A DNA stretch of 64,000 nucleotides from Lysobacterales bacterium (lineage in GTDB: Bacteria; Pseudomonadota; Gammaproteobacteria; Xanthomonadales; SZUA-38): NCBI GenBank assembly GCA_030065125.1, contig JASJDM010000003.1, positions 25,654 through 89,653 on the forward strand. The letters are read 5' to 3'. Made by a program: the position numbers and the translations under genes. Below are positions 27,016 through 36,718 of this stretch, one piece after another. The notes below the pieces were generated by a model. It had not been told where the DNA came from and did not search any database. It saw only the letters and a list, made by a program, of their open reading frames with translations. Position 1 is the stretch's first letter. Every line of letters begins with the position of its first letter.

Positions 27016-28452
27016 TCAGACAATGGAAAGGCTGTGGGACAGGTTCTTGGTGATCATGTAGTTGTGCAGGCCCTCGGTGCCGCCTTCGCGGCCAAAGCCG
27101 CTGGACTTGACGCCGCCAAACGGCGTTTCCGGCAGTGAGGCTTCCAGGGTGTTGATGGAGACGTTGCCGGCCTCCAGCCCTTCGCAAAGCCGGTCGGCGT
27201 AATCCGCCCGGTTGGTGAAACCGTAAGCCGCCAGTCCGTAGGGTACGGCATTGGCTTGCTCGATCCCCTGATCCAGTGAAGCCACCGGGTTGATCACCGC
27301 CAGGGGGCCAAAAGGTTCCTCCTGCATCACCCGGGCGCTGTCTGGGACGTTGGCCAGCACCGTGGGCTGGAAGAAGTAGCCCGGGCCGTCCATCGTTCGG
27401 CCGCCGGTCTTCAGTTCCGCGCCCTGGGCCAGAGCGTCTTCCACCAGCGTGGTCAGCGCGTCGATTCTTCGATCATTGGCCAGCGGTCCCATTTCCACGC
27501 CGGGATCGACGCCGTTGCCCACCACGGTTTCGGCGGCGCGGCGGACGAAGGACTCCGTATAGGCGTCAAAGATGCTCTCGTGTACAAAAAAACGGGTGGG
27601 TGAAGTGCAGACCTGGCCCGCATTTCGCATCTTGCGCACGGCGCTGGTCACGGCAGCGGCCTCCACGTCGGTATCTTCGCAAACGATGACCGGGGCGTGT
27701 CCGCCCAGTTCCATCAAAACCGGGGTCATGTGCTGGGCCGCCAGGGTGGTGAGGTGTTTGCCCACGGCGGTGGAGCCGGTAAAGGCCACCAGTCGGACCT
27801 GGTCCTTGCGGATCAGATGGTCCGAGATCTCCGCGGGGTCCCCGAATACCAGGTTGAGCACGCCCGGTGGCAGGCCGGCATCATCCAGTGCCCGGGCGAT
27901 ATGCAGAGCGCCCGCGGGGGTTTCTTCTGCTGCCTTGAGAATGATGGAACAACCCGCGGCGATGGCGCCGGCAATCTTTCGACAGGGCTGGCTCATGGGG
28001 AAATTCCAGGGGGAGAATCCAGCCACTGTGCCAATGGGCTGATGGTGCACGATGTAGCGAACGCCCGGGGCGCTGGGGATGACGCGGCCGTAGGTGCGGG
28101 TGGCCTCACCGGCGTCCCATTCCAGGAACTCACATCCCCGGATGACTTCCAGTCGGGCCTGGGGCAGGGGCTTGCCGTGTTCCGCGGTAATGGCTGTGGC
28201 AATCTCTTCCTGGCGATCCCGCATCAGGGCCGCGGCCTTGAACAGCACCTTGGCGCGATCCACGGGTGGTGTCTGGCTCCATACCCGGAAGCCCGCAGCT
28301 GCGGCTTCCAGGGCGTCATCAAGATCGCTGATGCTTGCCTTGGGCAGGCGCCCGATTTCTTCTTCGGTGGCGGGATTCAATACCGGCAGGTCGCTGGCCG
28401 TTTTGCGCCATTGACCGTTGATGTAGAGGTGCAGGTCCGGATAGCTGTTCAT
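27016..28452 (-). CDS. NAD(P)-dependent aldehyde dehydrogenase, GabD-like
   Basis: The ATG at 28452 gives 478 residues. The catalytic asparagine and cysteine lie in PWNFPM and GQVCTSPTR, with the glutamate in LMELGGHAP and the coenzyme site GSTAVGKHL. The overall pattern is nearest to succinate-semialdehyde dehydrogenases, but aminomuconate semialdehyde dehydrogenase is possible because the kyn operon starts 94 bases downstream on the same strand. The LysR gene lies 103 bases upstream. Confidence 0.88.
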   Translation of the reverse strand: MNSYPDLHLYINGQWRKTASDLPVLNPATEEEIGRLPKASISDLDDALEAAAAGFRVWSQTPPVDRAKVLFKAAALMRDRQEEIATAITAEHGKPLPQARLEVIRGCEFLEWDAGEATRTYGRVIPSAPGVRYIVHHQPIGTVAGFSPWNFPMSQPCRKIAGAIAAGCSIILKAAEETPAGALHIARALDDAGLPPGVLNLVFGDPAEISDHLIRKDQVRLVAFTGSTAVGKHLTTLAAQHMTPVLMELGGHAPVIVCEDTDVEAAAVTSAVRKMRNAGQVCTSPTRFFVHESIFDAYTESFVRRAAETVVGNGVDPGVEMGPLANDRRIDALTTLVEDALAQGAELKTGGRTMDGPGYFFQPTVLANVPDSARVMQEEPFGPLAVINPVASLDQGIEQANAVPYGLAAYGFTNRADYADRLCEGLEAGNVSINTLEASLPETPFGGVKSSGFGREGGTEGLHNYMITKNLSHSLSIV

Positions 28453-28555
28453 GGGCGTGCCTCGCGGGTCCACATTGGACGCATACCGGCAGATGTTGCA
28501 ATAGGCTTGAACGAATTGAAACTATTCAGCTATTTGAAAAACCGATAGCTGGAAC

Positions 28556-29509
28556 TTACCGTCCGTTGATCTGATTGGCTGCCTTGCGCAGGGCTTTCAG
28601 GAACTCGCCGGCAGCAGGCGAAAGGCTGTCGGCGCCCCGGTGTGAGACGCCAACCGGCCCTTGTCCGAAGGGCACAGTCCAGTCAAGCCTGGCCAGCAGC
28701 CCGTGCTCGATGTCATAGGACACCACGTGCTCCGGCATCAGTCCGATATAGTCGTGGCGCTGGTACAGGGAGCGGTTGGTCAGGTAGGACACGGATTCCA
28801 ACAGCGTGGGGGGCAGGTACTGGCCCTGGCTTACGAAATATTCGTCCACCTGGCGCCGCAGTGTGGTTTCCGGCGGCGGCAGGATCCATCCGAACGGCTT
28901 GAGATGGTTGAAGCTGAGGCTGGATCGGCTTGCCAGAGGGTGCCGTGCACCGGCCACCGCGGCGATGCGGTCGTCGAACAGCTTTTCCTGCTCCAGCCGG
29001 GCACGGGCCCGATACGTCGGAAGCCGCCCGACGATCATGTCGATCTCACCGGAAAACAGGGCCGGCATCAGGGCGTCATTGGTGCCTTCAACGATCTTGA
29101 TGGCCACCTTGGGGCGTTCTTCCAGGACCCTCTCGATGGACTGGGGCAGCAGGTTGGGGGCGCCGGCCAGCAGCGTGCCAATGACAACCCGTCCGCTGCT
29201 GCCTTCGGCCAGATCATCCAGTTCCTGGGCGGCGTTGGAGACCTGGGTCAGGATAAGCTTGCCGTGCCGGATCAATGCCTGGCCGTAGGTGGTAGGGACC
29301 ATGCCGCGATTGGTGCGATCAAACAGCTTCACTTCGAAGTCCAGTTCCAGGTCCTGGATCAGCTTGGTGGCTGCGGGCTGGGAGATATGCAGGGCCCTGG
29401 CCGCATGCTGGATGCTGCCGAACTGGCCCACGGCAACCAGCAGGCGGAGCTGCCGCAGCTTCAGCCGGGCGACTGCGCGTTCAACAATGCGGGCGTGGCG
29501 GGCAACCAT
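28556..29509 (-). CDS. LysR-type transcriptional regulator
   Basis: The 317-residue protein has an N-terminal winged HTH (about residues 16-75; GSIQHAARALHISQPAATKLIQDLE), a linker helix, and a two-lobe periplasmic-binding-like effector domain. It lies 6 bases after the nadX-like stop and 103 bases before the aldehyde dehydrogenase on the same strand, so it probably regulates these or the divergent DapA-like gene. Unusually it is embedded in the operon instead of being divergent. Start could also be one of several in-frame codons downstream. Confidence 0.9.
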   Translation of the reverse strand: MVARHARIVERAVARLKLRQLRLLVAVGQFGSIQHAARALHISQPAATKLIQDLELDFEVKLFDRTNRGMVPTTYGQALIRHGKLILTQVSNAAQELDDLAEGSSGRVVIGTLLAGAPNLLPQSIERVLEERPKVAIKIVEGTNDALMPALFSGEIDMIVGRLPTYRARARLEQEKLFDDRIAAVAGARHPLASRSSLSFNHLKPFGWILPPPETTLRRQVDEYFVSQGQYLPPTLLESVSYLTNRSLYQRHDYIGLMPEHVVSYDIEHGLLARLDWTVPFGQGPVGVSHRGADSLSPAAGEFLKALRKAANQINGR

Positions 29510-29515
29510 GGCTTT

Positions 29516-30289
29516 CTAGAAACCCACCGACTGGATCGACTGCTGCAGGCGGCTGATTACGCTCATGGCTGCCAGCGCTGAGCTGCGGGGATTATCCGGC
29601 AGCGAGCGGCCACGGATTTCGAAATCGAACCGGCCAAAGTCGCCCTCGGCGTGGACTTCGTGGATGTTTTCGCTGATGCCGGGGTCGGCAATCAATTGCA
29701 CCCGGGTCTCGTCGAAGCCGAGACCGGCCAGGGCCACGGCTGCGGCGACGTTGGCATTTTTCGGGTAATCCATGGCGGCAACACGGGCGCTGCCCTCGAA
29801 ATGGACCGCAGCCTGATCCAGTTCGTCCAGGTCCAGGCGTTCCTGGGCGGGAGAGCCTTTCCAGCCGGCCGGAGGTTTGCGGCCGATGTAAGTCACCGAT
29901 GCCAGTCGCCCAACCCGCGCCGCCTGCAGACAGTCCAATGCACCAATGGCACCGCTGGCCAGATGCAGCCTGGCGCCGCCTTTTTCGGCGGCCTGCTGCA
30001 GGCGCTGCATGACCTCGGAATCGGCCAACGCTCCAATGGAGACCGTGATCAGTTCGATGCCGCGCTCCAGGATTTTCGGCCCGTGCTGTTTCAGCGCCTG
30101 GTGCCCGGCGCAGTCAACAATATGGTGGATGTCGCCTGGCAGATCGTCTGCTGATTCGATCCAGCCGGGCTCACGGGATGCCATCCGTTGCGGTCGCACC
30201 AGCACCGCGCCCACTTCATGACCCTCGGTGAGGATTTGCTGCCGCACGTAGCGCCCGATGGCGCCAAGACCAATGATTCCAATCTTCAT
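29516..30289 (-). CDS. aspartate dehydrogenase-like protein (NadX family)
   Basis: The 257-residue protein has an N-terminal Rossmann motif GLGAIGR and a C-terminal catalytic domain with ISENIHEV containing the family's histidine. NadX oxidises L-aspartate to iminoaspartate for NAD synthesis, or in some organisms runs in the amination direction. Neighbouring kynurenine genes also lead to quinolinate/NAD, so the region may combine two routes to NAD, but no nadA or nadC is present in the window. The start is 70-140 bases from the divergent DapA-like gene. Confidence 0.82.
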   Translation of the reverse strand: MKIGIIGLGAIGRYVRQQILTEGHEVGAVLVRPQRMASREPGWIESADDLPGDIHHIVDCAGHQALKQHGPKILERGIELITVSIGALADSEVMQRLQQAAEKGGARLHLASGAIGALDCLQAARVGRLASVTYIGRKPPAGWKGSPAQERLDLDELDQAAVHFEGSARVAAMDYPKNANVAAAVALAGLGFDETRVQLIADPGISENIHEVHAEGDFGRFDFEIRGRSLPDNPRSSALAAMSVISRLQQSIQSVGF

Positions 30290-30430
30290 GCTGTTGCCCG
30301 GTTCATGATGAATAGATTATGGCAGATACTGCTGGGTATCGGATTTACGTATAGCTAATTGTGCCACTTGGCACCGGGTTTCCAGTATCTTGGACGCCTG
30401 CCAGGCACCGGAACTGAAGGAGCCCTCGCC

Positions 30431-31384
30431 ATCAAATACTCAAAGCTCGACGCCAAGGACTACGCCCGGGAAAACATGCGCGGCATCTGGGCCGCTGCCC
30501 TGAACCCCTTCAATGAAGACCTGTCGCTCAACGAAGCCGGGTTACGATCCAACATTCGCCACTGGATCGACGACCTGGGTATCCAGGGCCTGTTCATTGC
30601 GGGCAAGCAGGGAGAGTTTTTCTCCATGAGCCTGGCCGAGCGCAAGCGCAACTTCGAGATTGCGGTGGAAGAGTGTGACGGCCAGGCCGGGGTGATCGTG
30701 TCGGTGTCCGACCAGAACTTCGACACCGTGATGGAGCTGGCTGAACACGCCGAGAGCTGCGGCGCCGACTACATCGTGGTGCACGCTCCCGTGCTGAGTT
30801 TTGTGCACGAGCGGGGCGAGGTGCTGTACCAGTACTACAAGGCCCTGTGCGACAAACTGGATATCGGCATTGCCATGTGGAGCCACCCGGACTCCGGTTA
30901 CCTGATGCAGCCCGAAGAGGCGGCGCGCATTGCTGAGCTGCCGAATATTGTCGCCATCAAGTATTCAGTTCCCCGCGAGATGTATGTGCGCCTGACCCAC
31001 ATGGTAGGGGACAAAATCCAGGTCTCTACCTCCCTGGAAGACGACTGGCTGGACAACATTCAGGAACTGGGCTGGCAGCTCTACCTGTGCTCTTCGCCGC
31101 CGTATCATCTGCAGACAAAAAACGACAGGCGGATGGACGAATACACGCGGCTGGCATTCGAGGGGCGATTCGATAAGGCGCGTCGGGTCCGGGACAGCCT
31201 TAACCCCGTTCGCGAAGCCATGGCACGCAGCAAACCGGCTGACAAACCCCAGGCCTTCGGCAAGTACTGGCAGGAGCTGCTGGGGCAGGTGGGCGGCCGG
31301 GTGCGACCACCCATGCTGGAATTGACCGAGGCCGAAAAAGAGACTGTACGACAGGCTTTCGCAGAAAGTGGTCTGAGGCCCTGA
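30431..31384 (+). CDS. DapA-family (dihydrodipicolinate synthase/N-acetylneuraminate lyase-like) protein
   Basis: The TIM-barrel aldolase has a Schiff-base lysine in IVAIKYSV and a GKQGEF loop replacing the usual G-T-T-G-E. The tyrosine of the family active site (YY.P.Y region) is not obvious in VHAPVLSF, so it is unlikely to be DapA. The start is uncertain. An ATC at 30431 sits eight bases after AAGGAG (30417-30422) and is in frame. Other starts are a TTG at 30359 or 30368, or the ATG at 30476. I list 30431 as the best-placed start with a strong ribosome site; this would be a rare codon. The protein is 317 residues from here. It is divergent from nadX. Confidence 0.75.
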   Translation: MKYSKLDAKDYARENMRGIWAAALNPFNEDLSLNEAGLRSNIRHWIDDLGIQGLFIAGKQGEFFSMSLAERKRNFEIAVEECDGQAGVIVSVSDQNFDTVMELAEHAESCGADYIVVHAPVLSFVHERGEVLYQYYKALCDKLDIGIAMWSHPDSGYLMQPEEAARIAELPNIVAIKYSVPREMYVRLTHMVGDKIQVSTSLEDDWLDNIQELGWQLYLCSSPPYHLQTKNDRRMDEYTRLAFEGRFDKARRVRDSLNPVREAMARSKPADKPQAFGKYWQELLGQVGGRVRPPMLELTEAEKETVRQAFAESGLRP

Positions 31385-31416
31385 TCAGGCCCCACTCAGG
31401 TCTCATTCAAGCCCAT

Positions 31417-32496
31417 CTAAGCCGAGGCAGGGTGCAGGCCAAAATCCGCTTCGATCCGCCGGGCATCCTCGGCGGACATCTCCAGGGATTCGCGCAGGCG
31501 ATCCAGTAACGCGCGCTGGGATGTGCCCAGTTTTCCGTCGAGCAAGGCATCTTCAACGGCGGCGGCGTACATTTGAAGCTTGCGGTAAGCCTTGTACTCT
31601 CCGCCCTGGTCCACCTGGACCACCTGACCTGAAAACCACTCGGCCAGCCGGTGCAGCGGTGACACCAGGAATACCACCAGGCTTGCGCCCAACAGGCCAA
31701 ACACTGTGCCGAACTGGTCAGACAGCAATGAGGCTGCCGATTCGGAGATAAGAAAGAATATCGCGACGAACGCTGCGGCCAGGGTGCCGCGCTTGACGCC
31801 CAGGCGCATTTGCACCCGGAGATCCAGCAGACGCAGGCTGAGGATGCCGTAAGCGACCATGGGTATGTAGATCAGCGTGGCTCCGGCATAGAGTTGATTG
31901 CTCAGCAGGGCGTTCAAGGTTGGGTCCTCGGGGCGAAGCCCGAAGGCGCCACTGAAGTACACCCACGCCCACACCACGTCGCGAAACCCGAAGGCAATGC
32001 TGAAAAGGATGGCCCGCTGCCTGGCGAGTTTTGACCTCGCCATGAATACCGCATGGATGGCGAAGATCAGCGCCAGGGTGAACATCAGGGAAAGCAGGAC
32101 CGCGATGACCCAGAACTCGATGAACCACCAGTCCGCAATGCAGACCACTGTGGCGAATACAAGAAGCAGCGGCAGAGCCGCAGGGTGGCGCAGGACCCGT
32201 AATCCGGATTGGGGCAGAGCGTAAGCCAGGAAAATGGGGTAGACCACCAGCATCATGCAGTCCGCGATGTGGTGGGGCAGGAACAGGTCTCTCTCATACG
32301 GGAACCGGAAGAACTCGATCAGAACCGCGCCGGACGTGGCCAGCACCAGACCTTCAACCACCAGCACCACGGCGAACAGGACTGCCAGTCGGTCACGTTC
32401 AACACCCCGCAGCAGAAACACCGCCAGCGACCAGGCCAGCAACACGGCAAACACCCCGGTCAGGCCCCAGGGATTGATGGTGAACGATTCAGCCAC
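31417..32496 (-). CDS. multi-pass membrane protein with cytoplasmic helical C-terminus
   Basis: The 359-residue protein has about eight hydrophobic segments within residues 12-290, resembling the 7TM/MASE-like N-termini of histidine kinases. The C-terminal 65 residues form an acidic helical stretch (ALLDGKLGTSQRALLDRLRESL) like the cytosolic tail seen in other uncharacterised membrane proteins. No kinase, GGDEF or other output domain follows. It may be a sensor module without its output. It is convergent to the DapA-like gene (32 bases apart). Confidence 0.65.
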   Translation of the reverse strand: MAESFTINPWGLTGVFAVLLAWSLAVFLLRGVERDRLAVLFAVVLVVEGLVLATSGAVLIEFFRFPYERDLFLPHHIADCMMLVVYPIFLAYALPQSGLRVLRHPAALPLLLVFATVVCIADWWFIEFWVIAVLLSLMFTLALIFAIHAVFMARSKLARQRAILFSIAFGFRDVVWAWVYFSGAFGLRPEDPTLNALLSNQLYAGATLIYIPMVAYGILSLRLLDLRVQMRLGVKRGTLAAAFVAIFFLISESAASLLSDQFGTVFGLLGASLVVFLVSPLHRLAEWFSGQVVQVDQGGEYKAYRKLQMYAAAVEDALLDGKLGTSQRALLDRLRESLEMSAEDARRIEADFGLHPASA

Positions 32497-32553
32497 GGCG
32501 ACATGATACAGCCACCGTTGAAGGATTAAAGCGAGTCTGCGCGAAGCTGTCGG

Positions 32554-33012
32554 CTAATGCCCGTAGCTGACAACTCTGGAAAGGGTCCAGCGGCCATTGT
32601 GGTGCCTCCAGATGTGCATGAACTTGAAGGTTCCGCAATCCATCTGGCCGTTTTCAGTATGACAAAAGCGGTGCTGGCCGGTCTGCAGTGCGCCGTAGCC
32701 CGCAATAGGGTGAATCTCTAAGCTGTCGTGCAGCAGAACCCGGGTGAGGTCTCCAGCGTTGGCAAACAGACGTCGGGAATTCTCCATGGCTTGTTCATAT
32801 CGGCTGAGGCCCCCGGTGTCGTGGTAGAACTCGATATCGGGATCAAAGATGTCACCGGTAGCCTCAAGATCCCGCTGGTTAAAGGCATCAAACAGCCGCT
32901 TGTCCATGGCGAGGATCTGTTGTTCCAGGTGCGCTCGCTCTTCGGCATGGGCGGGCAAGGGCAGGGCTGGAATCCCCTGGGTCAGAATCAGGCACAGCGT
33001 CAGGCGAATCAT
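32554..33012 (-). CDS. secreted NTF2-like (SnoaL/DUF4440-type) protein
   Basis: The 152-residue protein has a signal peptide (cleavage near LPAHA). The rest is a cone-shaped NTF2-like fold: helix EQQILAMDKRLFDAFNQRD, then FDPDIEFYHDTGG, and a final beta sheet with HIWRHHNGRW. Two cysteines (CHTE, DCGTF) could form a disulphide outside the cytoplasm. No catalytic role can be assigned. Confidence 0.8.
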   Translation of the reverse strand: MIRLTLCLILTQGIPALPLPAHAEERAHLEQQILAMDKRLFDAFNQRDLEATGDIFDPDIEFYHDTGGLSRYEQAMENSRRLFANAGDLTRVLLHDSLEIHPIAGYGALQTGQHRFCHTENGQMDCGTFKFMHIWRHHNGRWTLSRVVSYGH

Positions 33013-33253
33013 TCGCTATCTCCGGTAACTGGAAAGGTGAACACCAGTAATTACGCTGGTGCGCCGGGAGAGTTACACCACGGCGAAAATCCGCGATCGC
33101 ATTGTTCACCTGACCCGGACTCCGGCAGTTGCCGGGTTACAGGCCAAGATCGCTGCGGCGCCTGGGCTGGTCAGCTTTGTCAGCCTGGCTGTAATCCCCT
33201 ACCAACCGGTAAGGGGTCAATCCCTACGCAGACGCTGGACTCGTTCAGCATGT
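33013..33253. other. non-coding gap with hairpins
   Basis: This gap holds two hairpins, CACCAG-TAATTACG-CTGGTG at about 33046-33065 and one formed by CCCCTACC/GGTAAGGGG near 33197-33217. No gene, riboswitch or integron recombination site could be supported. Confidence 0.4.
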
Positions 33254-33610
33254 TTAAAATGACAGGAAGCAAGCAGCCGCTATAAGCCCGAAGAAGACCC
33301 ACGACAGGTGACGCCCGCGACTTGCCACAAGCGCAATTGCAGCAGAGATGCCGAATGTGATCCCAATGACACCAAGAATACTGACTTTGGAAAGATCGCC
33401 GCGATGGACCAGTAGAAGAATAGCCCCAAACCCCAGCCAGGCTACGGTCGTGATATGCCAGGCAAATCTCAAAGTTTTCCTGGTGAAGTCATCACTCCCG
33501 AAAAGTCTGGGAAGGGGACGATGAAACAGTCGGGTCAAGATGTAGCGTTCGCCCAGGTACGAATGGGCACAGCCGATCATAATGATGAGTATTACCGCTG
33601 CGGGAAGCAT
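33254..33610 (-). CDS. small membrane protein of unknown function
   Basis: The 118-residue protein begins with a hydrophobic segment MLPAAVILIIMIGCA and has three more (about 47-68, 77-97, 102-118). A polar linker contains an ILTRLFHRPLPRLFG segment. No family recognised. Same strand as its neighbours but separated by about 85 bases from the DUF1801-like gene upstream. Confidence 0.65.
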   Translation of the reverse strand: MLPAAVILIIMIGCAHSYLGERYILTRLFHRPLPRLFGSDDFTRKTLRFAWHITTVAWLGFGAILLLVHRGDLSKVSILGVIGITFGISAAIALVASRGRHLSWVFFGLIAAACFLSF

Positions 33611-33695
33611 CGAAAGTTTCTTTCGCCTCGACCGGACTCAGTGACACCCAGGAACGGTGAACCGCCTCTCGCTTTCCGGCCGGCCAGTGACGCAC

Positions 33696-34091
33696 TCACT
33701 TGAGCCGCACCAACCTGCCTTTTCGCTTGTAGATGTTTTTGTAATCCCATTGGATCGTCTGTGCCTTCGTCAACCATCGACGTAAATCCCCTGCATTGAT
33801 CTGACTGGCGTTTCTGTAGCGAACGGATGCATCCTTGAACTTGCCCGTCCCTGGGGTGAGGCCGGTTTCATCGAAATCAGCCCCACTCCAAAACATAAGC
33901 CGAATACAGTCTTTAAGCTTGCTGTAGCCAACAATCGGGTTGCCATCCAGGAACCACACTGGATGTCCGTGCCAGATTTTGCTTTCTGCCCCCGGCAGGC
34001 CACGGCTGATCTCTTGCATCAGTTCCACACAAATCAGTTGGTCTTCGTCGATTTGGGCATCGTTGAACTGTTGGATTGTTTCAAATTTCAT
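33696..34091 (-). CDS. DUF1801-like small protein
   Basis: The 131-residue protein fits the YdhG/DUF1801 type: an N-terminal helix, then the SKIWHGHPVWFLDGNPIVGYS block and RLMFWSGA, with K-rich C-terminal helix. The family is common in bacteria and linked to iron or stress, but its activity is unknown. It follows the GFA-type gene by five bases on the same strand, so they are probably co-transcribed. Confidence 0.75.
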   Translation of the reverse strand: MKFETIQQFNDAQIDEDQLICVELMQEISRGLPGAESKIWHGHPVWFLDGNPIVGYSKLKDCIRLMFWSGADFDETGLTPGTGKFKDASVRYRNASQINAGDLRRWLTKAQTIQWDYKNIYKRKGRLVRLK

Positions 34092-34096
34092 CCTGG

Positions 34097-34507
34097 CTAA
34101 AGCCTTTCCGGAGATTGCAATAGATACGGGTGTCGAGCTTCAGCGATGACCTTCCACGTAGAGGCTCCATCGAGCAACCTGATTGGCACCTGCGCGACGA
34201 TTTCTGGGTCATCTATATTTCTGAGGTTCACAGCAGCCATGTCGGTGCCATCTGCACGCTTTCTGGTTCGCTGGTAATGGGTGATGCAGCCACAAGTCGC
34301 GCACCGGTAGAAGTTGAATCGCCCGTTCCGCCAGACGTAGTTTTCGAGCGCGTCTTCAGCAGCCAAAACCCGAATCGACTTCCGCTGAAAGTATGCCCAA
34401 AGTGCTCCGTATCGCCGACACAGTGAGCAATTGCACTGCGTAAGCTTGCGTGGCTTCCTTTGCATCTCCAGCGTAATCGCGCCGCAGTGGCAGGTGGCTG
34501 TGTACAT
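34097..34507 (-). CDS. GFA/CENP-V family zinc-binding protein
   Basis: From the ATG at 34507 this is a 136-residue protein (or 141 from 34522). It has the cysteine pattern of the GFA fold: CHCG, CNCSLC and CATCGC, which bind structural and catalytic zinc. Members are annotated as glutathione-dependent formaldehyde-activating enzymes, but the substrate is usually unknown. It begins about 20 bases after the histidine kinase stop, so it may be the last-but-one gene of the receptor/YfiR/kinase operon. Confidence 0.85.
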   Translation of the reverse strand: MYTATCHCGAITLEMQRKPRKLTQCNCSLCRRYGALWAYFQRKSIRVLAAEDALENYVWRNGRFNFYRCATCGCITHYQRTRKRADGTDMAAVNLRNIDDPEIVAQVPIRLLDGASTWKVIAEARHPYLLQSPERL

Positions 34508-34528
34508 TCTTTTTCCCTGCAAGTCGCG

Positions 34529-36718
34529 TCAGTCTTGCCCTACGGCGGACCGAACTCGGTTCGCCAGTTCTTCGCGGCTGAAGGGTTTACTGATGACGTT
34601 TTCAAGGCCCCCGGGGATTTCCTCGCGAATTGCGTCGCTGGTGTATCCAGACATGAGAAGGATGGGGACGTCAACGCCGCTGGCGACGATGCGTCGCACC
34701 AGTTCGGTGCCATTCATTCCTGGCATCACCAGGTCTGTCAGCACCAACGCGATTTGCGCCCGGTGCTGATCGAGCAGGTCCAGCGCCGCTTTAGCACCTG
34801 GGGTATCAAACACCCGGTAGTTGAGGCTGGTCAACATACTGGCGGTAGCTTCGCGCACAAGGTCATCATCCTCCACGAGAAGGATCCGTTCTCCCTGGCC
34901 AAGTGGAATGTCCACTTCCTCCGTTGGCTCGATGGCGGCCGCGGCCTGCTCATCGGCCTGTGGAAAGTAAACCGTGAAACAGGAACCGGAACCCGGTTCG
35001 CTTTGAACGGTGATGTGGCCGTCATTCTGTTTGAGAATGCTGTAGACCGTAGCCAGCCCCAGTCCGGTACCCTGGCCTCGTTCCTTGGTCGTAAAGAACG
35101 GCTCAAAAATCTGCTCCAGCAGTTCCGGATTGATTCCGCAGCCGTCATCTGCGACCGAAAAACTCACATAATCACCGACGGGAACTCCTGAAACTTCAAC
35201 CTTATCGTCCACCGAGACTCGGGCGGCCGTCAGCCTGATGGTTCCCTCAGACTGGATGGCATCGCGGGCGTTGACCACCAGGTTGACAATGATCTGCTCA
35301 AACTGCCCCGGATCCACCAGAATCTTCCCGAGGGCTGTGGGCACTTCAGCTTTCAGGGTGACGGTCTCACCGATGACGCGCTCAAGCATTGCAGCAAGGC
35401 TGTCGAGGCTTTCATGCGGATCCACCAACCGTGGCTCCCGGTGCTGCTCATGGCGGCTGAAGGCAAGAAGCTGTCGTGTCAGGTCGGCTGCTTTTTCCGC
35501 CGCGGCAAGGACCGTCTTCAGCCTTTCGCGTTCCCGTTCAGAACCGCTCTGATGCATCACGATGGCCGTCAAGCCGCTGATTACCGTCAGCAGGTTATTG
35601 AAATCGTGGGCGATACCGCCGGCCAGTCGACCAACGGCCTCCATCTTCTGTGAATGCGCCAGGTGCATTTCCAGTAGTTTCCGCTCACTCAAATCTCGCA
35701 GGATCACCTGTACTCGACCGTCATCCAGCAACGCTGTGTTGGTCTCTACCCAGGTTGCAGCGCCCGACTGGCGCGACAGCAATCGCTCGGAGATCTGCGA
35801 CTGGGCATCTCCCGGCGTCATGCCCAGGGGGCCGCGCCCATCAGCAACCAGATCTGCCCCACGCATTTGGCAAAGAGCCTCTTGTGAATAACCCAACAGG
35901 CTGCTGGCAGAGCGATTAGCCTTCAGCAGGCGGTCATCTGAATCAAGCACCAGGATGCCATCCGAAGCCTGCTCCGTGAGCATCCGGAAATTAGCCTCGC
36001 TTTCCTTCAGTGCACGCTCCCGATGGTCCAGCTCCGACAGCATCTCTTTGAACGATCGAGTCAGTCGCCCGATTTCATCACTGTCATCAAGATCGGGAAT
36101 CTCCACCGGTCCGCCGCCGCGCTTCAGCGTATCGGCGGCTTGAGTAAGGGCAACGATCGGCTCGGATACGGGCCGCTGCAATCGCCCCGCCAGCAAGCCA
36201 GCGATCAGTGCAGCAATCACGGCGCCAACCAGGAGAATCAACCGGTCTCGTAGAATCTGTTGGCGCAACGTCTGCAGACTGCCCTGCAGATAGACAAAAC
36301 CCAGGGATCGCCCGCTGACCATCACGTCTTCACGCAAATGCAGCGAATCGGCGATGAAGCGGCTCGGCTCAGCCAGTAGCTCGGCGGGGGCGTGCTGCGG
36401 TGATTGCGAGGGTGGAAAATGCGCCAGCACCTCACCATCCGCTTCATGGATGGCCGCGTAAGTGACGGTTGGCGCGGATTCCAGCGCGGCCAGTACGCGG
36501 CCGGCCGCGGCTGCGTCGGAGAAGGCCAGTGGGGCGCGACTGTTGTTGGCGGTTACCTGCGCGAGAACCTGATGGCGCAGCAGAAAATCGGTTTGGCTGA
36601 GCCTGCTGTCGGTCAAGGTGAAAACCAATGACACCACGATCAGCGATACAAGGCTGGAAGCGGCCCCGATGGCCAGCAGCTTTTGTCGCAGCGAAAGCCT
36701 GGGAAGCCTCGCCTTCAC
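34529..36718 (-). CDS. hybrid sensor histidine kinase with receiver domain
   Basis: The 729-residue inner-membrane protein has TM1 (about 14-35), a periplasmic sensor of CHASE8-like type (about 40-155), TM2 (about 158-178), HAMP (about 180-230), a PAS domain (about 240-350), HisKA with the phospho-acceptor in HDFNNLL, HATPase with NARDAI, DDGCGI and GTGLGLA, and a C-terminal receiver domain with a phosphorylatable aspartate in [12 protein letters not shown]. The start ATG overlaps the YfiR stop (ATGA). There is no partner HTH response regulator here. A signal probably passes from the outer-membrane receptor via YfiR; the output is unknown. Confidence 0.93.
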   Translation of the reverse strand: MKARLPRLSLRQKLLAIGAASSLVSLIVVSLVFTLTDSRLSQTDFLLRHQVLAQVTANNSRAPLAFSDAAAAGRVLAALESAPTVTYAAIHEADGEVLAHFPPSQSPQHAPAELLAEPSRFIADSLHLREDVMVSGRSLGFVYLQGSLQTLRQQILRDRLILLVGAVIAALIAGLLAGRLQRPVSEPIVALTQAADTLKRGGGPVEIPDLDDSDEIGRLTRSFKEMLSELDHRERALKESEANFRMLTEQASDGILVLDSDDRLLKANRSASSLLGYSQEALCQMRGADLVADGRGPLGMTPGDAQSQISERLLSRQSGAATWVETNTALLDDGRVQVILRDLSERKLLEMHLAHSQKMEAVGRLAGGIAHDFNNLLTVISGLTAIVMHQSGSERERERLKTVLAAAEKAADLTRQLLAFSRHEQHREPRLVDPHESLDSLAAMLERVIGETVTLKAEVPTALGKILVDPGQFEQIIVNLVVNARDAIQSEGTIRLTAARVSVDDKVEVSGVPVGDYVSFSVADDGCGINPELLEQIFEPFFTTKERGQGTGLGLATVYSILKQNDGHITVQSEPGSGSCFTVYFPQADEQAAAAIEPTEEVDIPLGQGERILLVEDDDLVREATASMLTSLNYRVFDTPGAKAALDLLDQHRAQIALVLTDLVMPGMNGTELVRRIVASGVDVPILLMSGYTSDAIREEIPGGLENVISKPFSREELANRVRSAVGQD

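Noticed and set aside
33046..33217. Cobalamin or glycine riboswitch
   Set aside because: The hairpins lack the conserved core sequences of both classes and do not precede a transport or vitamin gene.
33013..34507. Integron gene cassettes (small genes on one strand with hairpins between)
   Set aside because: No GTTRRRY/RYYYAAC core sites were found and the gaps between the DUF1801-like and GFA-like genes are only five bases.
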